64,000 nt of DNA from Opitutus sp. (GCA_024998815.1 JACEUQ010000002.1:1192501-1256500); one strand, 5' to 3'. Counted from the first letter of the stretch, positions 51,110 through 61,075 are shown. Made by a program: numbers and translations. Notes: generated by a model from the sequence alone, not told the origin.

Positions 51110-51113
51110 TGCA

Positions 51114-52742
51114 TCAAAACACGTAGCCGCTCGCCAGTCGCGTATAGGCCTCGACCTGCAACCGCTGCCAAGCCTCGTCGCGGCCGAGCTCACCGGCCAG
51201 CAGCCGGGCAACCACAGGTGCCGCTTCGATCGAAGCACGGGCGTTGAGCAACAGCGCCCGCGTCCGCCGCGCCAATACGTCCTCCACCGTGCGCGCCATC
51301 TCGTTGCGCGCGTGCCAAACCACCTCGGCTTGCACGCACGCCAGAAGCGGGTGCACCGCAGCGGCGAGTTCGGGGCGCTGCGCCACCAGCGCGTGAATCG
51401 CCGGAGTATCGGAGCCGTAGCAGCCGTAACCGAGTTCATTTATTGGCTCAATCGCCGCCTCCCGCGACGTCGCCCCCTCGCCAGCCTCCTGCCAGCCATG
51501 AATGCGCAAGTCCACGGTCGGGCTCGTGCCAACACGCCGCGGCAAATCGGCGAGCGCCTCCGCACGGTCGATGACCTCTTCGCCCATTTGCCGATAAGTC
51601 GTCCACTTCCCCCCGGTAATCGTGACCAACCCGCCTGCGCTCACCACCAAGGTGTGATCTCGCGAAAGCGACGCCGTACGCCCCTGCCCTCCCGCCCGCA
51701 CCAGCGGCCGTTGACCGGCGAACACGCTGAGCACGTCGCCCGCAGTGGGGGCCTCGGTAAGGAATTTGCCGGCGTGCTCCATCACAAAGGCACGCTCCTC
51801 ATCGAGCGCCCGCGGCTCCGGCGTTGCCTGCGCGACCGGCGTATCGGTGGTGCCCACGACCACGCAATCGTGCCACGGCACCGCAAAGAGCACGCGTCCA
51901 TCCGCAGTTTTCGGCACCATCAGGGCCGCGGCTCCAGGCAAGAACCGCTTCGGCAGTACCACGTGAATGCCTTGGCTCACCGTCACCAGCGACTCGACCT
52001 TCGGCTCCTCGATCCGACGCAGTTCATCGACAAAAACACCCGTGGCGTTGATCACCACCTTCGCCCGCACCGTGAACTCGCCGGCAGAGGCGCCCGCACC
52101 GACACCAGCCTCGTCGGCTTCGTAATCGCGCACCTTGGCACCCACGATGAGCCCTCCCGCGTCTTTAATGAACCCGGTGCACGCACAATAGTTAACCACC
52201 ACCGCGCCTCGTTCAGCCGCCGTCTGCGCGAGTGATAGGGCCAGTCGCGCATCGTCGAACTGACCGTCGTGATAAACCACCCCGCCAACCAACCCCGCCG
52301 GCACCACGGTCGGCAACAGCCGCAACGCGTTCGCACGGTCAATGTGGTGCGAAGCACCCAGGCTCAAATCGCCCGCCAACCAGTCGTAAAGTTTGAGCCC
52401 CGTGGCATAGAAAAAACCGTCCCAACGTGTGTACGCTGGGATCACGAACGCCAGGTTACGCGTGAGGTGCGGCGCGTTACGCAGCAAGCGCCCGCGCTCA
52501 CGCAGCGCGGTGCGCACTAACGCCACGTTCCCTTGTTTAAGATAACGCACCCCGCCATGCACCAACTTGGTCGAGCGACTCGATGTGCCTTTGGCAAAGT
52601 CATCGCGTTCAATGAGCGCCACCCGATGCCCGCGTGCGGCCGCCTCGACCGCCGCGCCGAGCCCCGTGGCACCACCGCCGACCACCAAAACGTCGAACTC
52701 ATCACCCGCCCGCAACCGCTCCAGCATGGCGTCGCGTTGCAT
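51114..52742 (-). CDS. glpD: Glycerol-3-phosphate dehydrogenase (FAD)
   Basis: The 542-residue protein has the FAD site DVLVVGGGATGLGAAVEAAARG, then the family segment DDFAKGTSSRSTKLVHGGVRYL, PAYTRWDGFFYATGLKLYDWL, and the later VINATGVFVDEL and VITGGKWTTYR. It oxidises glycerol-3-phosphate to dihydroxyacetone phosphate and gives electrons to quinone. It starts 2 bp after ugpQ, so glycerol-3-phosphate released by UgpQ is used directly. The longer frame to 52775 overlaps ugpQ and is not preferred. Confidence 0.92.
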   Translation of the reverse strand: MQRDAMLERLRAGDEFDVLVVGGGATGLGAAVEAAARGHRVALIERDDFAKGTSSRSTKLVHGGVRYLKQGNVALVRTALRERGRLLRNAPHLTRNLAFVIPAYTRWDGFFYATGLKLYDWLAGDLSLGASHHIDRANALRLLPTVVPAGLVGGVVYHDGQFDDARLALSLAQTAAERGAVVVNYCACTGFIKDAGGLIVGAKVRDYEADEAGVGAGASAGEFTVRAKVVINATGVFVDELRRIEEPKVESLVTVSQGIHVVLPKRFLPGAAALMVPKTADGRVLFAVPWHDCVVVGTTDTPVAQATPEPRALDEERAFVMEHAGKFLTEAPTAGDVLSVFAGQRPLVRAGGQGRTASLSRDHTLVVSAGGLVTITGGKWTTYRQMGEEVIDRAEALADLPRRVGTSPTVDLRIHGWQEAGEGATSREAAIEPINELGYGCYGSDTPAIHALVAQRPELAAAVHPLLACVQAEVVWHARNEMARTVEDVLARRTRALLLNARASIEAAPVVARLLAGELGRDEAWQRLQVEAYTRLASGYVF

Positions 52743-52744
52743 AC

Positions 52745-53494
52745 TCAAAGTCCGGCCAGTTTCGCCCTTAACCAACCGGGCCTGTCGGTGGTGATGCTCG
52801 CCACCCCGGCGTCGACCAACTCACGGGCGCGGCGCGGGTCGTTCACTGTCCACACGTGCAATTCCAACTTCGCCTCGCGCAGCCGTTGCACCAGCGCCTT
52901 GTTGATCGGCCATCCCGCGCTCACATCGAGTCCGGCAAAACCCTCGGCCTGACAAAAACGAATCATCTCAGCGAGTTTATCGGGAGCCGAATCCGGCGTA
53001 TCCGCCAAAAAAAACGCAGGGCATAGGGGCAACGCGCGCTTGGCTTCACTCAGCGTAGCCGCCTCGAAGCTGATCAACACGATTTGCTCCAGCGGAACCG
53101 GCCCCGCCTCGATCGCACGTCGCAAAGCGGGCACGAGCCCCTCGGCGGCCTTTAACTCCACGTATAGCCGCCGCCCGCTGGGCACGGTTGCCAACACCTC
53201 GGCCAGGGTCGGCACTCGCTCGTGGCGATAGGCCGCGCTTTTCCATACTCCCGCATCCAGTTTTTGGATTTCGGCCAAGGTCAACTCATCCACCCGAGCG
53301 TCCCGGCCGGTGGTGCGCAACAAAGTGGGATCATGGATCGCCACCACCTGCCCATCGCGCGTCAGGTGCACGTCGATCTCAACGGCGTCGGCCTGTTGCG
53401 CCCAGCCGAGCGACACGGAGGCGACGGTGGTTTCGGGGGCTTCCTGCGAAGCACCGCGATGCGCAACGAGGATGACGGGGGGTATCATGGACAA
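52745..53494 (-). CDS. ugpQ: Glycerophosphodiester phosphodiesterase
   Basis: The 249-residue protein has the GDPD pattern: VAHRGASQEAPETTVAS with the catalytic His-Arg and Glu, EIDVHLTRDGQVVAIHDPTLLRTT with metal-binding Glu, Asp and the second His, and VELK near residue 118. No signal peptide is seen, so it is the cytoplasmic (UgpQ-like) type. It breaks glycerophosphodiesters from phospholipids to glycerol-3-phosphate, the substrate of the next gene. It starts 3 bp after the exonuclease gene. Confidence 0.9.
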   Translation of the reverse strand: MSMIPPVILVAHRGASQEAPETTVASVSLGWAQQADAVEIDVHLTRDGQVVAIHDPTLLRTTGRDARVDELTLAEIQKLDAGVWKSAAYRHERVPTLAEVLATVPSGRRLYVELKAAEGLVPALRRAIEAGPVPLEQIVLISFEAATLSEAKRALPLCPAFFLADTPDSAPDKLAEMIRFCQAEGFAGLDVSAGWPINKALVQRLREAKLELHVWTVNDPRRARELVDAGVASITTDRPGWLRAKLAGL

Positions 53495-53497
53495 AAA

Positions 53498-54172
53498 TCA
53501 GTCAAAAAGTCCGCCCTGACGCAACGCCGCACGTTTATCCGCATCGAGCGTGCTCATCTCCAGCAGCCAGGCGCAGGACTGGCCGGCCAAAGAGGGTTCC
53601 GCAGCCAGTCGAGTTAGCAGCAAAGCCCCCGCCAGCGCATCGTAAAGTGCCGCGTGATACCGCCGGCGGTCAGGCGGACAATGCAGTGAGGCCAACTCAT
53701 CGAGTTGCCCCTGTAACCCAAACACCGCCACCACCTCGGCCAGTTTAGCCGATGCCAGTGAAGGATAGAGCTGGGGGTAAAGCCGCCCAGTGTCGATCCA
53801 CGGCCCCCAGTCGGTGACCGCCTGACCGGGTCGGGCGAAATCGGGTGAAGTCCGCGGGTAAGGCCAAGCGGATTTGACGAGGGTGTTTTCCGCGTTGGCG
53901 AAATGAGCCGCCAGCGGGCCTGTTTCACGCCACTGCGCGAAAGCCTCAAAGTCCTCGATGAACGGAGCGTGTTGGGCGACCGCTGCCGCATCGATGCCAT
54001 GAATGGCCGCATCATCGGCGCGGATTCGGCCCATGGCCCGGCACAGCCGCGTTTGAGAGGAAACCACTTCCGTGCCACGCAACGTGACCACCCCGTATTC
54101 GAGAATACCAGACGCAATGCTGCCCTCGAAATCGACGAAGTGAATGAGTTGGTCAGTCCAGGTGTTGCACAC
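53498..54172 (-). CDS. 3'-5' exonuclease, DnaQ-like
   Basis: The 224-residue protein has exonuclease motif I in IHFVDFEGS (Asp-x-Glu), motif II in AAIHGIDAAAVA with the following FAQWRETGPLAAHFANAENTL, and motif III in YHAALYDALAGALLL. It would cut single-stranded DNA or RNA from the 3' end. It starts with GTG and is the first gene of the operon with ugpQ and glpD; a functional link to lipid turnover is not obvious. Confidence 0.78.
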   Translation of the reverse strand: MCNTWTDQLIHFVDFEGSIASGILEYGVVTLRGTEVVSSQTRLCRAMGRIRADDAAIHGIDAAAVAQHAPFIEDFEAFAQWRETGPLAAHFANAENTLVKSAWPYPRTSPDFARPGQAVTDWGPWIDTGRLYPQLYPSLASAKLAEVVAVFGLQGQLDELASLHCPPDRRRYHAALYDALAGALLLTRLAAEPSLAGQSCAWLLEMSTLDADKRAALRQGGLFD

Positions 54173-54261
54173 GGAACACTCGGAACATACGGAACGGACG
54201 GAGTCGAAACCTAGTTCAGCTCAAAATTTTTCCGTGTATTTCGTGTATTCCGTGGGCAAAC

Positions 54262-55044
54262 ATGTCTCCTGTGGATCTCACGCCCTACCGCTCGTTTCTA
54301 AAAGAACTCGCTCTGCAAAGCGGCGAATTAATCAGGCCGCTCTTCGCCAACCCATCGTTGGCCGTTGAGTTTAAATCCGATCAGTCTCCCGTGACCGCCG
54401 CCGACCGGGGTGCCGAGGAACTGCTGCGCACGCTCATCGCCGCCAAGTTTCCCGCCCACGGGATCATCGGCGAGGAACACGGTAACGACCGGGCCGACGC
54501 CGAATTCGTCTGGGTGCTCGATCCGATTGATGGCACCAAAGCGTTCATCACCGGAGTGCCGCTGTGGGGCACGCTCATCGGCCTTCTCCATAACGGCCAG
54601 CCCGTGCTCGGAGCGATCCACCAACCCATTCTGAGTCAACTCATGATCGGCGACGGCAAAGTGACCACGCTTAACGAGCGGCCGGTGACGGTGCGGCCCT
54701 GCTCGCGCATCGAAGAGGCCACGCTGCTCACCAGCGACCCGCTCAACCCGGCCATCTATCAAAACGGGGCCGCCTACGAGGCATTAACCCAACGCGCCCG
54801 CTTGGTGCGGACCTGGGGTGATTGTTACGGTTACCTGCTGCTGGCAGCGGGTTGGGCTGACGTGGCCATGGACCCGATCATGAACCCTTGGGACATCGCC
54901 GCATTGGTCCCGGTGATACGCGGTGCCGGCGGAGTGATCACCGACTGGCAAGGTGCCGCCGCCTACCCCGCAGAGTCCACCGTCGCCGCCGGACCCGGCC
55001 TGCACGCCCAGGTGATCGCCGCACTCGCAGCACGCACCGCCTGA
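54262..55044 (+). CDS. hisN: Inositol monophosphatase family, HisN-type phosphatase
   Basis: The 260-residue protein has the metal-binding motifs of the family: TAADRGAEE, IIGEEHGND, LDPIDGTKAFITG and DPIMNPWDIAALVPVIRGAGG. The LDPIDGTKAFITGVPLWGTLI segment and the GDCYGYLLLAAGWADV segment are typical of HisN-type histidinol-phosphate phosphatases; a 3'-phosphoadenosine or inositol substrate is possible. It is divergent from the exonuclease gene. The gap between them has short CGTGTATTTCGTG-type repeats (54229-54255). Confidence 0.85.
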   Translation: MSPVDLTPYRSFLKELALQSGELIRPLFANPSLAVEFKSDQSPVTAADRGAEELLRTLIAAKFPAHGIIGEEHGNDRADAEFVWVLDPIDGTKAFITGVPLWGTLIGLLHNGQPVLGAIHQPILSQLMIGDGKVTTLNERPVTVRPCSRIEEATLLTSDPLNPAIYQNGAAYEALTQRARLVRTWGDCYGYLLLAAGWADVAMDPIMNPWDIAALVPVIRGAGGVITDWQGAAAYPAESTVAAGPGLHAQVIAALAARTA

Positions 55045-55106
55045 GTCGAACCACTACAGGCGCTTACTGTCTCACCCGATTTCACGCATTAACACCCTCT
55101 GGCATC

Positions 55107-55868
55107 ATGAACTGTATTAAAAAATCATCCATTTATTTGGTCTTAACTTTGGCCCTCGCCGGTGCGAGCCGCCTCCCTGCCGAGAAGATGACGCTGACCG
55201 ATAAACAAGGCCGCACCCTCACGGCAGACGTACTCGCCATCGAAAAGGACACTGGAAAGGTGAAAATCAAACGTGAAGACGGCCAGATTTTTAGCCTGCC
55301 CCTCGATAACCTGATCACGGCCGACCACGACAAACTCTTGGTGCTGGCTGACACGTTAGCAGCTGCAGAGGCCGCTAAACCACTCAAGCCCGACGCCATC
55401 AAATTGGAGCTTAACCGAGGCAATTTTAAGACCACCAAAAAATCCGAGGACGTCAAACTCACTACAGGAGACACCGTCAAAGACGGGGTAACCATTACCC
55501 AAGAAAACTGGGGTTACGCGCTGACGATTTCCAATCGTACGCCCAAACCCATCGACGAACTTCGCGCGGAATATCGGCTCTTCGCAACCGTGGATAACAT
55601 GGGCGTGGCGGAGGATAAACTGGTTTTGAAAAATAAAGCCTATAAAACCCCTATCGAGAAAATCGAAGCCTTGAACAAAATCACCCTGCGCACCGAAACA
55701 ATCGCAGCAGTCAAAATGGCGTACAACGGAAACATCGTATCGAGTAAAACGGGCCGCAGTGAATCCGGTGAGCGACTCTACGGCATCTGGCTACGCGTCT
55801 TCCGCGGCGACCAACTCGTCCAGGAAATCGCCATGCCAGATAGCCTGCGCACTAAAGAAAAATGGTGA
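55107..55868 (+). CDS. Secreted SHD1-domain protein, unknown
   Basis: The 253-residue protein has a signal peptide (SSIYLVLTLALAGASRLPA) and an SHD1 (SLA1 homology) domain at about residues 27-72 (MTLTDKQGRTLTADVLAIE, KIKREDGQIFSLPLDNLI). This small domain is frequent in secreted proteins of Planctomycetes and Verrucomicrobia. The C-terminal part is beta-rich (LTISNRTPKPIDELRAEYR) and of no named family. ATG 55107 gives the signal peptide; the longer frame overlaps hisN. Confidence 0.78.
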   Translation: MNCIKKSSIYLVLTLALAGASRLPAEKMTLTDKQGRTLTADVLAIEKDTGKVKIKREDGQIFSLPLDNLITADHDKLLVLADTLAAAEAAKPLKPDAIKLELNRGNFKTTKKSEDVKLTTGDTVKDGVTITQENWGYALTISNRTPKPIDELRAEYRLFATVDNMGVAEDKLVLKNKAYKTPIEKIEALNKITLRTETIAAVKMAYNGNIVSSKTGRSESGERLYGIWLRVFRGDQLVQEIAMPDSLRTKEKW

Positions 55869-55890
55869 TTAGGGGGCCGTATCGGCCATT

Positions 55891-55907
55891 CCCCCCCCCC
55901 CCCCCCC
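55891..55907. repeat. Poly-C tract (17 bases)
   Basis: Seventeen uninterrupted C residues lie between the SHD1 gene and the convergent queF gene. Such runs change length by slippage, and length calls in assemblies are often uncertain. It is outside the coding regions, 22 bp after the SHD1 stop. Confidence 0.9.
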
Positions 55908-55929
55908 GAATCACAGCCCCGCACCAACA

Positions 55930-55955
55930 GGTCCGCTTAACGGCGGGCCTTTTTT
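55930..55955 (+). terminator. Terminator of the SHD1 gene inside the queF end
   Basis: The stem GGTCCGC/GCGGGCC (55930-55936, 55943-55949) is followed by six T residues on the plus strand. It overlaps the last codons of queF on the other strand. Confidence 0.82.
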
Positions 55956-56305
55956 GCGGGCGCTTTGTACTCAGCGGTGACGATGGATGAAAAACCGCCG
56001 CGGGCCTTGAAGTCGGCGATGATCACCAATGAGCGCGGCTTGAGCGCTTGGCCCAGATCGTCGCAGATCTTGTTGGTCGCAGCTTCAAAGAAGATTCCCT
56101 CGTTGCGATAGGCGTGGAAGTACAGCTTGAGCGACTTGAGCTCGACGCAGGTTTTGTCGGCCACGTACCGCACCGTGATGCTGGCAAAATCTGGATGGCC
56201 GGTCATTGGGCACACCGAGGTGAACTCATGGTGCGTGTGCGCGATGGTAAAATCACGGTGCGGCGCAGGATTGGGAAAGGTTTCGAGGATTTTTGGATCA
56301 GCCAT
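55937..56305 (-). CDS. queF: NADPH-dependent 7-cyano-7-deazaguanine reductase
   Basis: QueF makes preQ1 from preQ0 in queuosine synthesis. The 122-residue length is that of the short type I form. The catalytic Cys is in EFTSVCPMTGHPDF and the NADPH/substrate motif ELKSLKLYFHAYRNEGIFFE follows at the usual distance. It is single here, with no other queuosine genes in the window. No preQ1 riboswitch was recognised upstream. Confidence 0.93.
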   Translation of the reverse strand: MADPKILETFPNPAPHRDFTIAHTHHEFTSVCPMTGHPDFASITVRYVADKTCVELKSLKLYFHAYRNEGIFFEAATNKICDDLGQALKPRSLVIIADFKARGGFSSIVTAEYKAPAKKARR

Positions 56306-56426
56306 TTGGCACCACGAAACACACGAAGCCCACGAAAAGGAAAACCAAAAACCATCAAGTCGCAGGAATCTTTACTTCCCCATGACCGAATCCAGGGCGT
56401 TTCGTCGGGAAAACTCCGCCCCTGCC

Positions 56427-58070
56427 TCAGGTCGCCGTCTCGGTGAAACGCGCCTCGCGGATAACCGTGACCTTGATCGTACTGGGGTACTGCAGCTGCG
56501 TCTCGATACGCAGACGGATTTCCTTAGCGATGGCGTGAGCCTGATCATCGGTAACACTCTGGGGGTTGACCACCACGCGCACCTCGCGGCCCGCCTGAAT
56601 CGCGTAGGCGTGGTGCACGCCCTCTACTGAAACCGCGAGTTTCTCCAGCCGCTCAAGTCGCTGGATGTAGCCGGTCATCGACTCAGCGCGCGCACCCGGA
56701 CGCACGGCCGAAACCGTGTCGGCAAGAATAACCAACCCGGCATAAACTGTCTCCGGCTTAACCTCTTCATGGTGTGCCGCGATGGCGTTAACGACAATGG
56801 GGGTCTCGCCAAAGCGCTTCACAAAGCTTGCACCGACAGAAGCGTGGCTGCCCTCATAGTCGCCCTCGACCGCCTTGCCAATGTCATGCAACAAGCCGGC
56901 GCGCTTGGCCAAGCTCGGATCAAGCCCGATTTCGCTGGCCAACATCGAGCACAGAAAGCCCACCTCAATGGAGTGATCGAGCGCGTTTTGCGTATAGGAG
57001 AAACGGTACTTAAGGCGACCGAGCAACTTGATGACCTCGGGGTGCAGACCGTTGATGCCAAGACGCTGCACGGCATCCTCACCCGATTGCTGCACGTTGA
57101 GCTCCACGTCCTCCAACGCACGCTGATAAAAATCTTCGATAGACGCCGGGTGAATGCGCCCGTCCTTGACCAAACCCTCCAGGGTAATGCGGGCGACTTC
57201 ACGCCGCACCGGGTCAAACGACGAGATGAGCACCATCTGTGGCGACTCGTCGATGAGCAGCGTCACGCCAGTGGTGGCCTCGAAGGATTTGATGTTGCGC
57301 CCCTCGCGCCCGATGATGCGACCCTTCATCTCCTCACTTGGCAACTGGACGATGGTCGCGGTGATGTCGTTATTCGGCTTGGAGGACAACCGCTGCATCG
57401 CGGTCACTAGAATGCGTTGGGCCTGCGTATTCAGATCCTGTTCCGAGCGATCGATGATCTCGTGGCGCAGGGCGCGCAACTCGTCTTGGCACTCCAACTG
57501 AACCTCTTCACGTAGCGCACGCTTGATCTCCTCGGCGTCCATTTGGGAGACACCCTCAAGGCGCTTGCGCACCGACTTGGACAACGTGCGCATGGCATCG
57601 CGGGCCTGGGTAATGGCAGCGGTCTCACGGGCGAGGCGCTCGCCCTTTTGCTCGAGCTGATAGTCGAGCAACCCAAGGGATTCCTCATGGGAGCGGATCT
57701 CACGCAGTTTGACCTCACCCTCGATTTCTCGGCGGTCGAACTCACGATTAACTTCCGCACGCCGGGAGGCAATTTCCTCTTCGGCCTGCTGCCGGACTTC
57801 ATTGGCGGCAACTGCGGCCTCGCGCTTGGCGACCTCAAGCAGCTCCTTCGCCCTTTTATCTGCCGCCTGACGAACATACCGAGTCGACAACCAAACGGAC
57901 AGAAATCCCAAGCTTACACCCACTGCGAGTGCAGCCGATATCGCCCACCACTTGGGATCGATTGCAGCCACAGACAGACGGGAAATTTCTGTAACGGCTA
58001 AATTCAAGAAAAGCAGCCAGTGCGACTCACCGACAAATTTCAACCTACATTCTTCGCCGTCACTGACCAC
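56427..58070 (-). CDS. rny: Ribonuclease Y
   Basis: The endonuclease starts bulk mRNA decay at the membrane. The product has one N-terminal membrane helix (WWAISAALAVGVSLGFLSVW), a long coiled coil rich in Glu/Arg (to about residue 200), a KH domain (IVQLPSEEMKGRIIGREGRNIKSFE) and an HD domain (LLHDIGKAVEGDYEGSHASVG). The first 33 residues before GTG 57971 look unusual, so the real start may be that GTG or another internal codon. The C-terminal part has the usual KVTVIRE end. Confidence 0.92.
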   Translation of the reverse strand: MVSDGEECRLKFVGESHWLLFLNLAVTEISRLSVAAIDPKWWAISAALAVGVSLGFLSVWLSTRYVRQAADKRAKELLEVAKREAAVAANEVRQQAEEEIASRRAEVNREFDRREIEGEVKLREIRSHEESLGLLDYQLEQKGERLARETAAITQARDAMRTLSKSVRKRLEGVSQMDAEEIKRALREEVQLECQDELRALRHEIIDRSEQDLNTQAQRILVTAMQRLSSKPNNDITATIVQLPSEEMKGRIIGREGRNIKSFEATTGVTLLIDESPQMVLISSFDPVRREVARITLEGLVKDGRIHPASIEDFYQRALEDVELNVQQSGEDAVQRLGINGLHPEVIKLLGRLKYRFSYTQNALDHSIEVGFLCSMLASEIGLDPSLAKRAGLLHDIGKAVEGDYEGSHASVGASFVKRFGETPIVVNAIAAHHEEVKPETVYAGLVILADTVSAVRPGARAESMTGYIQRLERLEKLAVSVEGVHHAYAIQAGREVRVVVNPQSVTDDQAHAIAKEIRLRIETQLQYPSTIKVTVIREARFTETAT

Positions 58071-58140
58071 CTACCCACGGGCGATTTACCCGCTTGCGCC
58101 CCGCCCCCCATCTTCAGCAGGGTGAGAGCTTATTTATTAA

Positions 58141-58524
58141 ATGCGCTCCAAGCCCCAAGTTCTTGCCTGGCTCACCTGTGATGGCGTCCACGTCGATCCC
58201 GGCTCCGGTAAACACACCATTTTGGGGGTCTTTTCCAACATCCGCGGGCGCCAGTTCCCCTTCGCCCACCCCTTCATGGTCTGGTTTCTCACCCTGAGCG
58301 ACGTCCCCTCCGGCGAACATAAGATCAAAATCGCCATGGGGCTCAACGCCACCAACCCCAAGCCATTGATCGACCGCACCTTCGAATCCCAGGGACCGCT
58401 CCATCGCATCAACCTCATCAGCGAGATCCGCAACCTCGTCTTCCCCCAACCCGGCGACTACTCGATCCTCATCGAGATCGATGACGAGCCCCTGCTTGCC
58501 ACCAATATCACTGTTTCAAACTAA
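58141..58524 (+). CDS. Conserved small protein, unknown (DUF6941-like)
   Basis: The 127-residue beta-rich protein (VLAWLTCDGVHVDPGSGKHTILGVF, HPFMVWFLTLSDVPSGEHKI, FPQPGDYSILIEIDDEPL) has the general order of the DUF6941 family of Verrucomicrobia, Planctomycetes and other bacteria: an N-terminal strand, a turn with GKxxILGVF, and a final GxYxxxIxxxDxxL strand pair. Function is unknown. It is not clearly linked with the neighbours. Confidence 0.7.
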   Translation: MRSKPQVLAWLTCDGVHVDPGSGKHTILGVFSNIRGRQFPFAHPFMVWFLTLSDVPSGEHKIKIAMGLNATNPKPLIDRTFESQGPLHRINLISEIRNLVFPQPGDYSILIEIDDEPLLATNITVSN

Positions 58525-58601
58525 TCCCGACCACCCCGCCCCGCGCAAACCACCGCGGAAACCGCCCCACCCACACGCATCGCAGCTCATTTTAAAAACT
58601 C

Positions 58602-59615
58602 ATGACCACCTCCTCGCATTCCTTCGATCTCATTGGTGTCGGCTCACCCATTATGGACCTGCTGGCGCAAGTCCCCGAGAGCTTCATTAGCACGCTCACG
58701 GGCGTCAAAGGCGGCATGGTCCTCGTCGACGCCGTCGAAATGGAGTCCATCGTGGTCCGGCTTGAGAAAACTCCCGCCACCGTCGCAGGCGGCTCGGCCG
58801 GCAACACCGCCGTGAGTGCCGCCCGCCTCGGCCTGCGCACCACGTTTTTGGGCAAACTGGGCAACGACGCCACGGCCACCGCCTACCGCACCCACTTCAG
58901 CGCAGCCGGCGGCGACAGCACGCGCTTCAAATACGCCGACTTGGCCAACGCCCGCTGCGTTTCCCTGATCACGCCTGACAGCCAACGCACCATGCGCACG
59001 TGCCTCGGTGCCGCCATGACGATGGGGCCCGGTGAGATCAGCCCGGCCGACTTCGTAGGCTGCCGCCACGCCCACATTGAAGGGTACTTGTTATTTAACC
59101 CTGAACTGGCCAACGCCGTGGTGGCAGCCGCCCGCGCCGCCGGTTGCACGCTCAGCATCGACCTCGCCTCCTTCGAGGTGGTTAACGCCGCCCGCGACTG
59201 GATTTTCGCCCAACTGCGCACCGGCATCGACGTGGTTTTCGCCAACGAGGACGAAATCCACGCGCTCTTCCCCGATCACGCCGACCCAACCGACTACGCC
59301 GGACTTGCGCAACGTCTCGCCCAATTCGGCGGAACCGCCGCAGTGAAAATGGGCAAAGATGGTGCCTGGTTGGCACGCGGCAGCGAACTGCACCGGATCG
59401 CGCCAATCGCCGCAGCGCAGGTCATCGACACGACCGGCGCCGGTGATGCCTGGGCCGCCGGATTTCTCTACGGTTATCTGAAAAACTGGAGTCTGCCCGC
59501 CTCCGGCGCGCTCGGTTCGCGCCTAGGTTCGGAGTGCGTGAGCCACCTCGGCCCCGCCATCCCCCTCGCGCAGTGGACGGCGATCCACACCCACGCCCGG
59601 ACCCTCGCCAACTAA
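58602..59615 (+). CDS. PfkB family sugar/adenosine kinase
   Basis: The 337-residue protein has the PfkB features: [11 protein letters not shown] start, the [16 protein letters not shown] substrate loop, and the C-terminal signature [16 protein letters not shown] with the catalytic Asp. The adenosine-kinase-type GGSAxNT segment fits enzymes that act on ribose or nucleosides (adenosine kinase/ribokinase type). The true substrate cannot be told. The gap before proA has a GC hairpin at 59622-59649. Confidence 0.87.
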   Translation: MTTSSHSFDLIGVGSPIMDLLAQVPESFISTLTGVKGGMVLVDAVEMESIVVRLEKTPATVAGGSAGNTAVSAARLGLRTTFLGKLGNDATATAYRTHFSAAGGDSTRFKYADLANARCVSLITPDSQRTMRTCLGAAMTMGPGEISPADFVGCRHAHIEGYLLFNPELANAVVAAARAAGCTLSIDLASFEVVNAARDWIFAQLRTGIDVVFANEDEIHALFPDHADPTDYAGLAQRLAQFGGTAAVKMGKDGAWLARGSELHRIAPIAAAQVIDTTGAGDAWAAGFLYGYLKNWSLPASGALGSRLGSECVSHLGPAIPLAQWTAIHTHARTLAN

Positions 59616-59621
59616 ACCAAA

Positions 59622-59728
59622 AGCGGCGCGCGCACTACCGGCGCGCGCCAGCCTTCACCGTGGTGCATGTGTGGCACTGCTTCCGAGGCTTGCCATTGGG
59701 CAGTGGGCATTTGTCATTGGTCATTCCC
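59622..59728. repeat. GC hairpin and CATTGGTCATT-type repeat before proA
   Basis: The hairpin GGCGCGCGC/GCGCGCGCC (about 59624-59649) can end the kinase transcript, although no U-run follows. The sequence at 59693-59728 is a reverse-complement relative of the ATGACCAATn repeats at 8811-8905. Confidence 0.58.
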
Positions 59729-59749
59729 GCGCCCCGCGCGGCCCACGCC

Positions 59750-61030
59750 ATGCCTGCCGACCTCGTCCAACTCGTCACCTCCATTGCCCAGCGCGCCCGC
59801 GCCGCCTCGCTCGTGCTCGCCACGACCCCGTCGGCGCGCAAAGACGCCGCGCTCCTGCGCCTCGCCGAGCTCATCCCAGCCTCCGCCGACGCGCTCCTCG
59901 CCGCAAACGCTCTCGATCTGGCCGAGGCCCGCGCCAACCAGCTCCCCGCCCAACAGCTCGACCGACTCACACTTACGCCTGCCCGACTCGACCACCTCGC
60001 CGAATCCGTGCGCCAGGTCGCCGCGCTCACCGACCCGGTCGGCACCGTGCTTGAAGAGTGGACACGCCCCAACGGCATCCAAATTCGCAAGCGCCGCGTG
60101 CCCATCGGCGTGATCGGCATCATCTACGAGGCGCGTCCCAACGTGACCATCGACTGCGCCATCCTCTGCCTGAAGTCGGGCAACGCCGCCATCCTGCGCG
60201 GGGGCAAAGAGATTATCCACACCAACACCGCCTTCGCCGCGCTCATCACGCAGGCGCTCGCCGAAACCGGCCTGCCCGCCGAGGCCGTGCAACTCATCCC
60301 CACCACCGACCGGTCGGCCCTCAACACGTTGCTCAAACTCGACACGCTGGTGCACTGCATCATCCCACGCGGCGGCGAGAGCCTGATCCGCTTCGTCGCG
60401 CAGAACAGCACCATTCCGGTCATCAAACACTACACGGGTGTGTGTTTTGTATACGCCGACCTAGACGCCGATCCGTCCATCGCGGAAGCCATTCTGATTA
60501 ACGCCAAAACCCAGCGCCCCGGCGTGTGCAACGCCGCCGAACAACTGCTTGTTCACGCCGCCGCCGCGCCCACGCTCCTTCCCCGCCTCGCCGCGGCGCT
60601 ATTGGCCAAAGGCGTGCAACTTCGCGTCGATCCTGCCGCCGCCGCCATTTTGGCCGGCGCATCGCCCGCCATCGCCCACTCCGCCGCCACCGAAGCTGAT
60701 TACACCGCCGAGTTCCTCGATCTGATTATGGCGGTGCGCATCGTGCCCGACTTAGAGACTGCCATTGCCACCATCAATCGCGACAGTTCTGGCCACACCG
60801 AGGCGATCATCACACAAAACGAGGCGACGGCACGCCGCTTTCAGGATGCGGTCGACAGCGCCGTGGTGACCTGGAATGCCAGCACGCGCTTCAACGACGG
60901 CTTTGAGTTTGGTTTCGGCGCGGAGATCGGCATCAGCACCGACCGCCTGCACGCCCGCGGCCCGATGGGGTTAAACGAACTCTGCACCTACAAATACGTG
61001 ATCGATGGTACGGGCCAGGTGCGGGCCTAA
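59750..61030 (+). CDS. proA: Glutamate-5-semialdehyde dehydrogenase
   Basis: ProA reduces glutamyl-5-phosphate to glutamate-5-semialdehyde in proline synthesis. The 426-residue protein has the family segments [49 protein letters not shown], the catalytic Cys in [19 protein letters not shown], and the C-terminal [22 protein letters not shown]. The longer frame from 59534 overlaps the kinase gene; ATG 59750 gives the usual length. proB is not in the window. Confidence 0.94.
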   Translation: MPADLVQLVTSIAQRARAASLVLATTPSARKDAALLRLAELIPASADALLAANALDLAEARANQLPAQQLDRLTLTPARLDHLAESVRQVAALTDPVGTVLEEWTRPNGIQIRKRRVPIGVIGIIYEARPNVTIDCAILCLKSGNAAILRGGKEIIHTNTAFAALITQALAETGLPAEAVQLIPTTDRSALNTLLKLDTLVHCIIPRGGESLIRFVAQNSTIPVIKHYTGVCFVYADLDADPSIAEAILINAKTQRPGVCNAAEQLLVHAAAAPTLLPRLAAALLAKGVQLRVDPAAAAILAGASPAIAHSAATEADYTAEFLDLIMAVRIVPDLETAIATINRDSSGHTEAIITQNEATARRFQDAVDSAVVTWNASTRFNDGFEFGFGAEIGISTDRLHARGPMGLNELCTYKYVIDGTGQVRA

Positions 61031-61075
61031 GCCAGCTTCGCAAGGCGTGGACGCTGTCGGGCGTGCCTGCCTTCC

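Noticed and set aside
51084-52235. Plus-strand 383-codon frame opposite glpD
   Set aside because: Arg/His/Pro-rich and antisense to a clear FAD enzyme; also starts inside the terminator.
56306-56426. preQ1 riboswitch upstream of queF
   Set aside because: Only short CACGAA-type repeats are seen; no A-rich tail with a matching stem was recognised.
59534-59749. N-terminal extension of proA
   Set aside because: It overlaps the kinase gene and reads through repeats and a hairpin; ProA length is normal from 59750.
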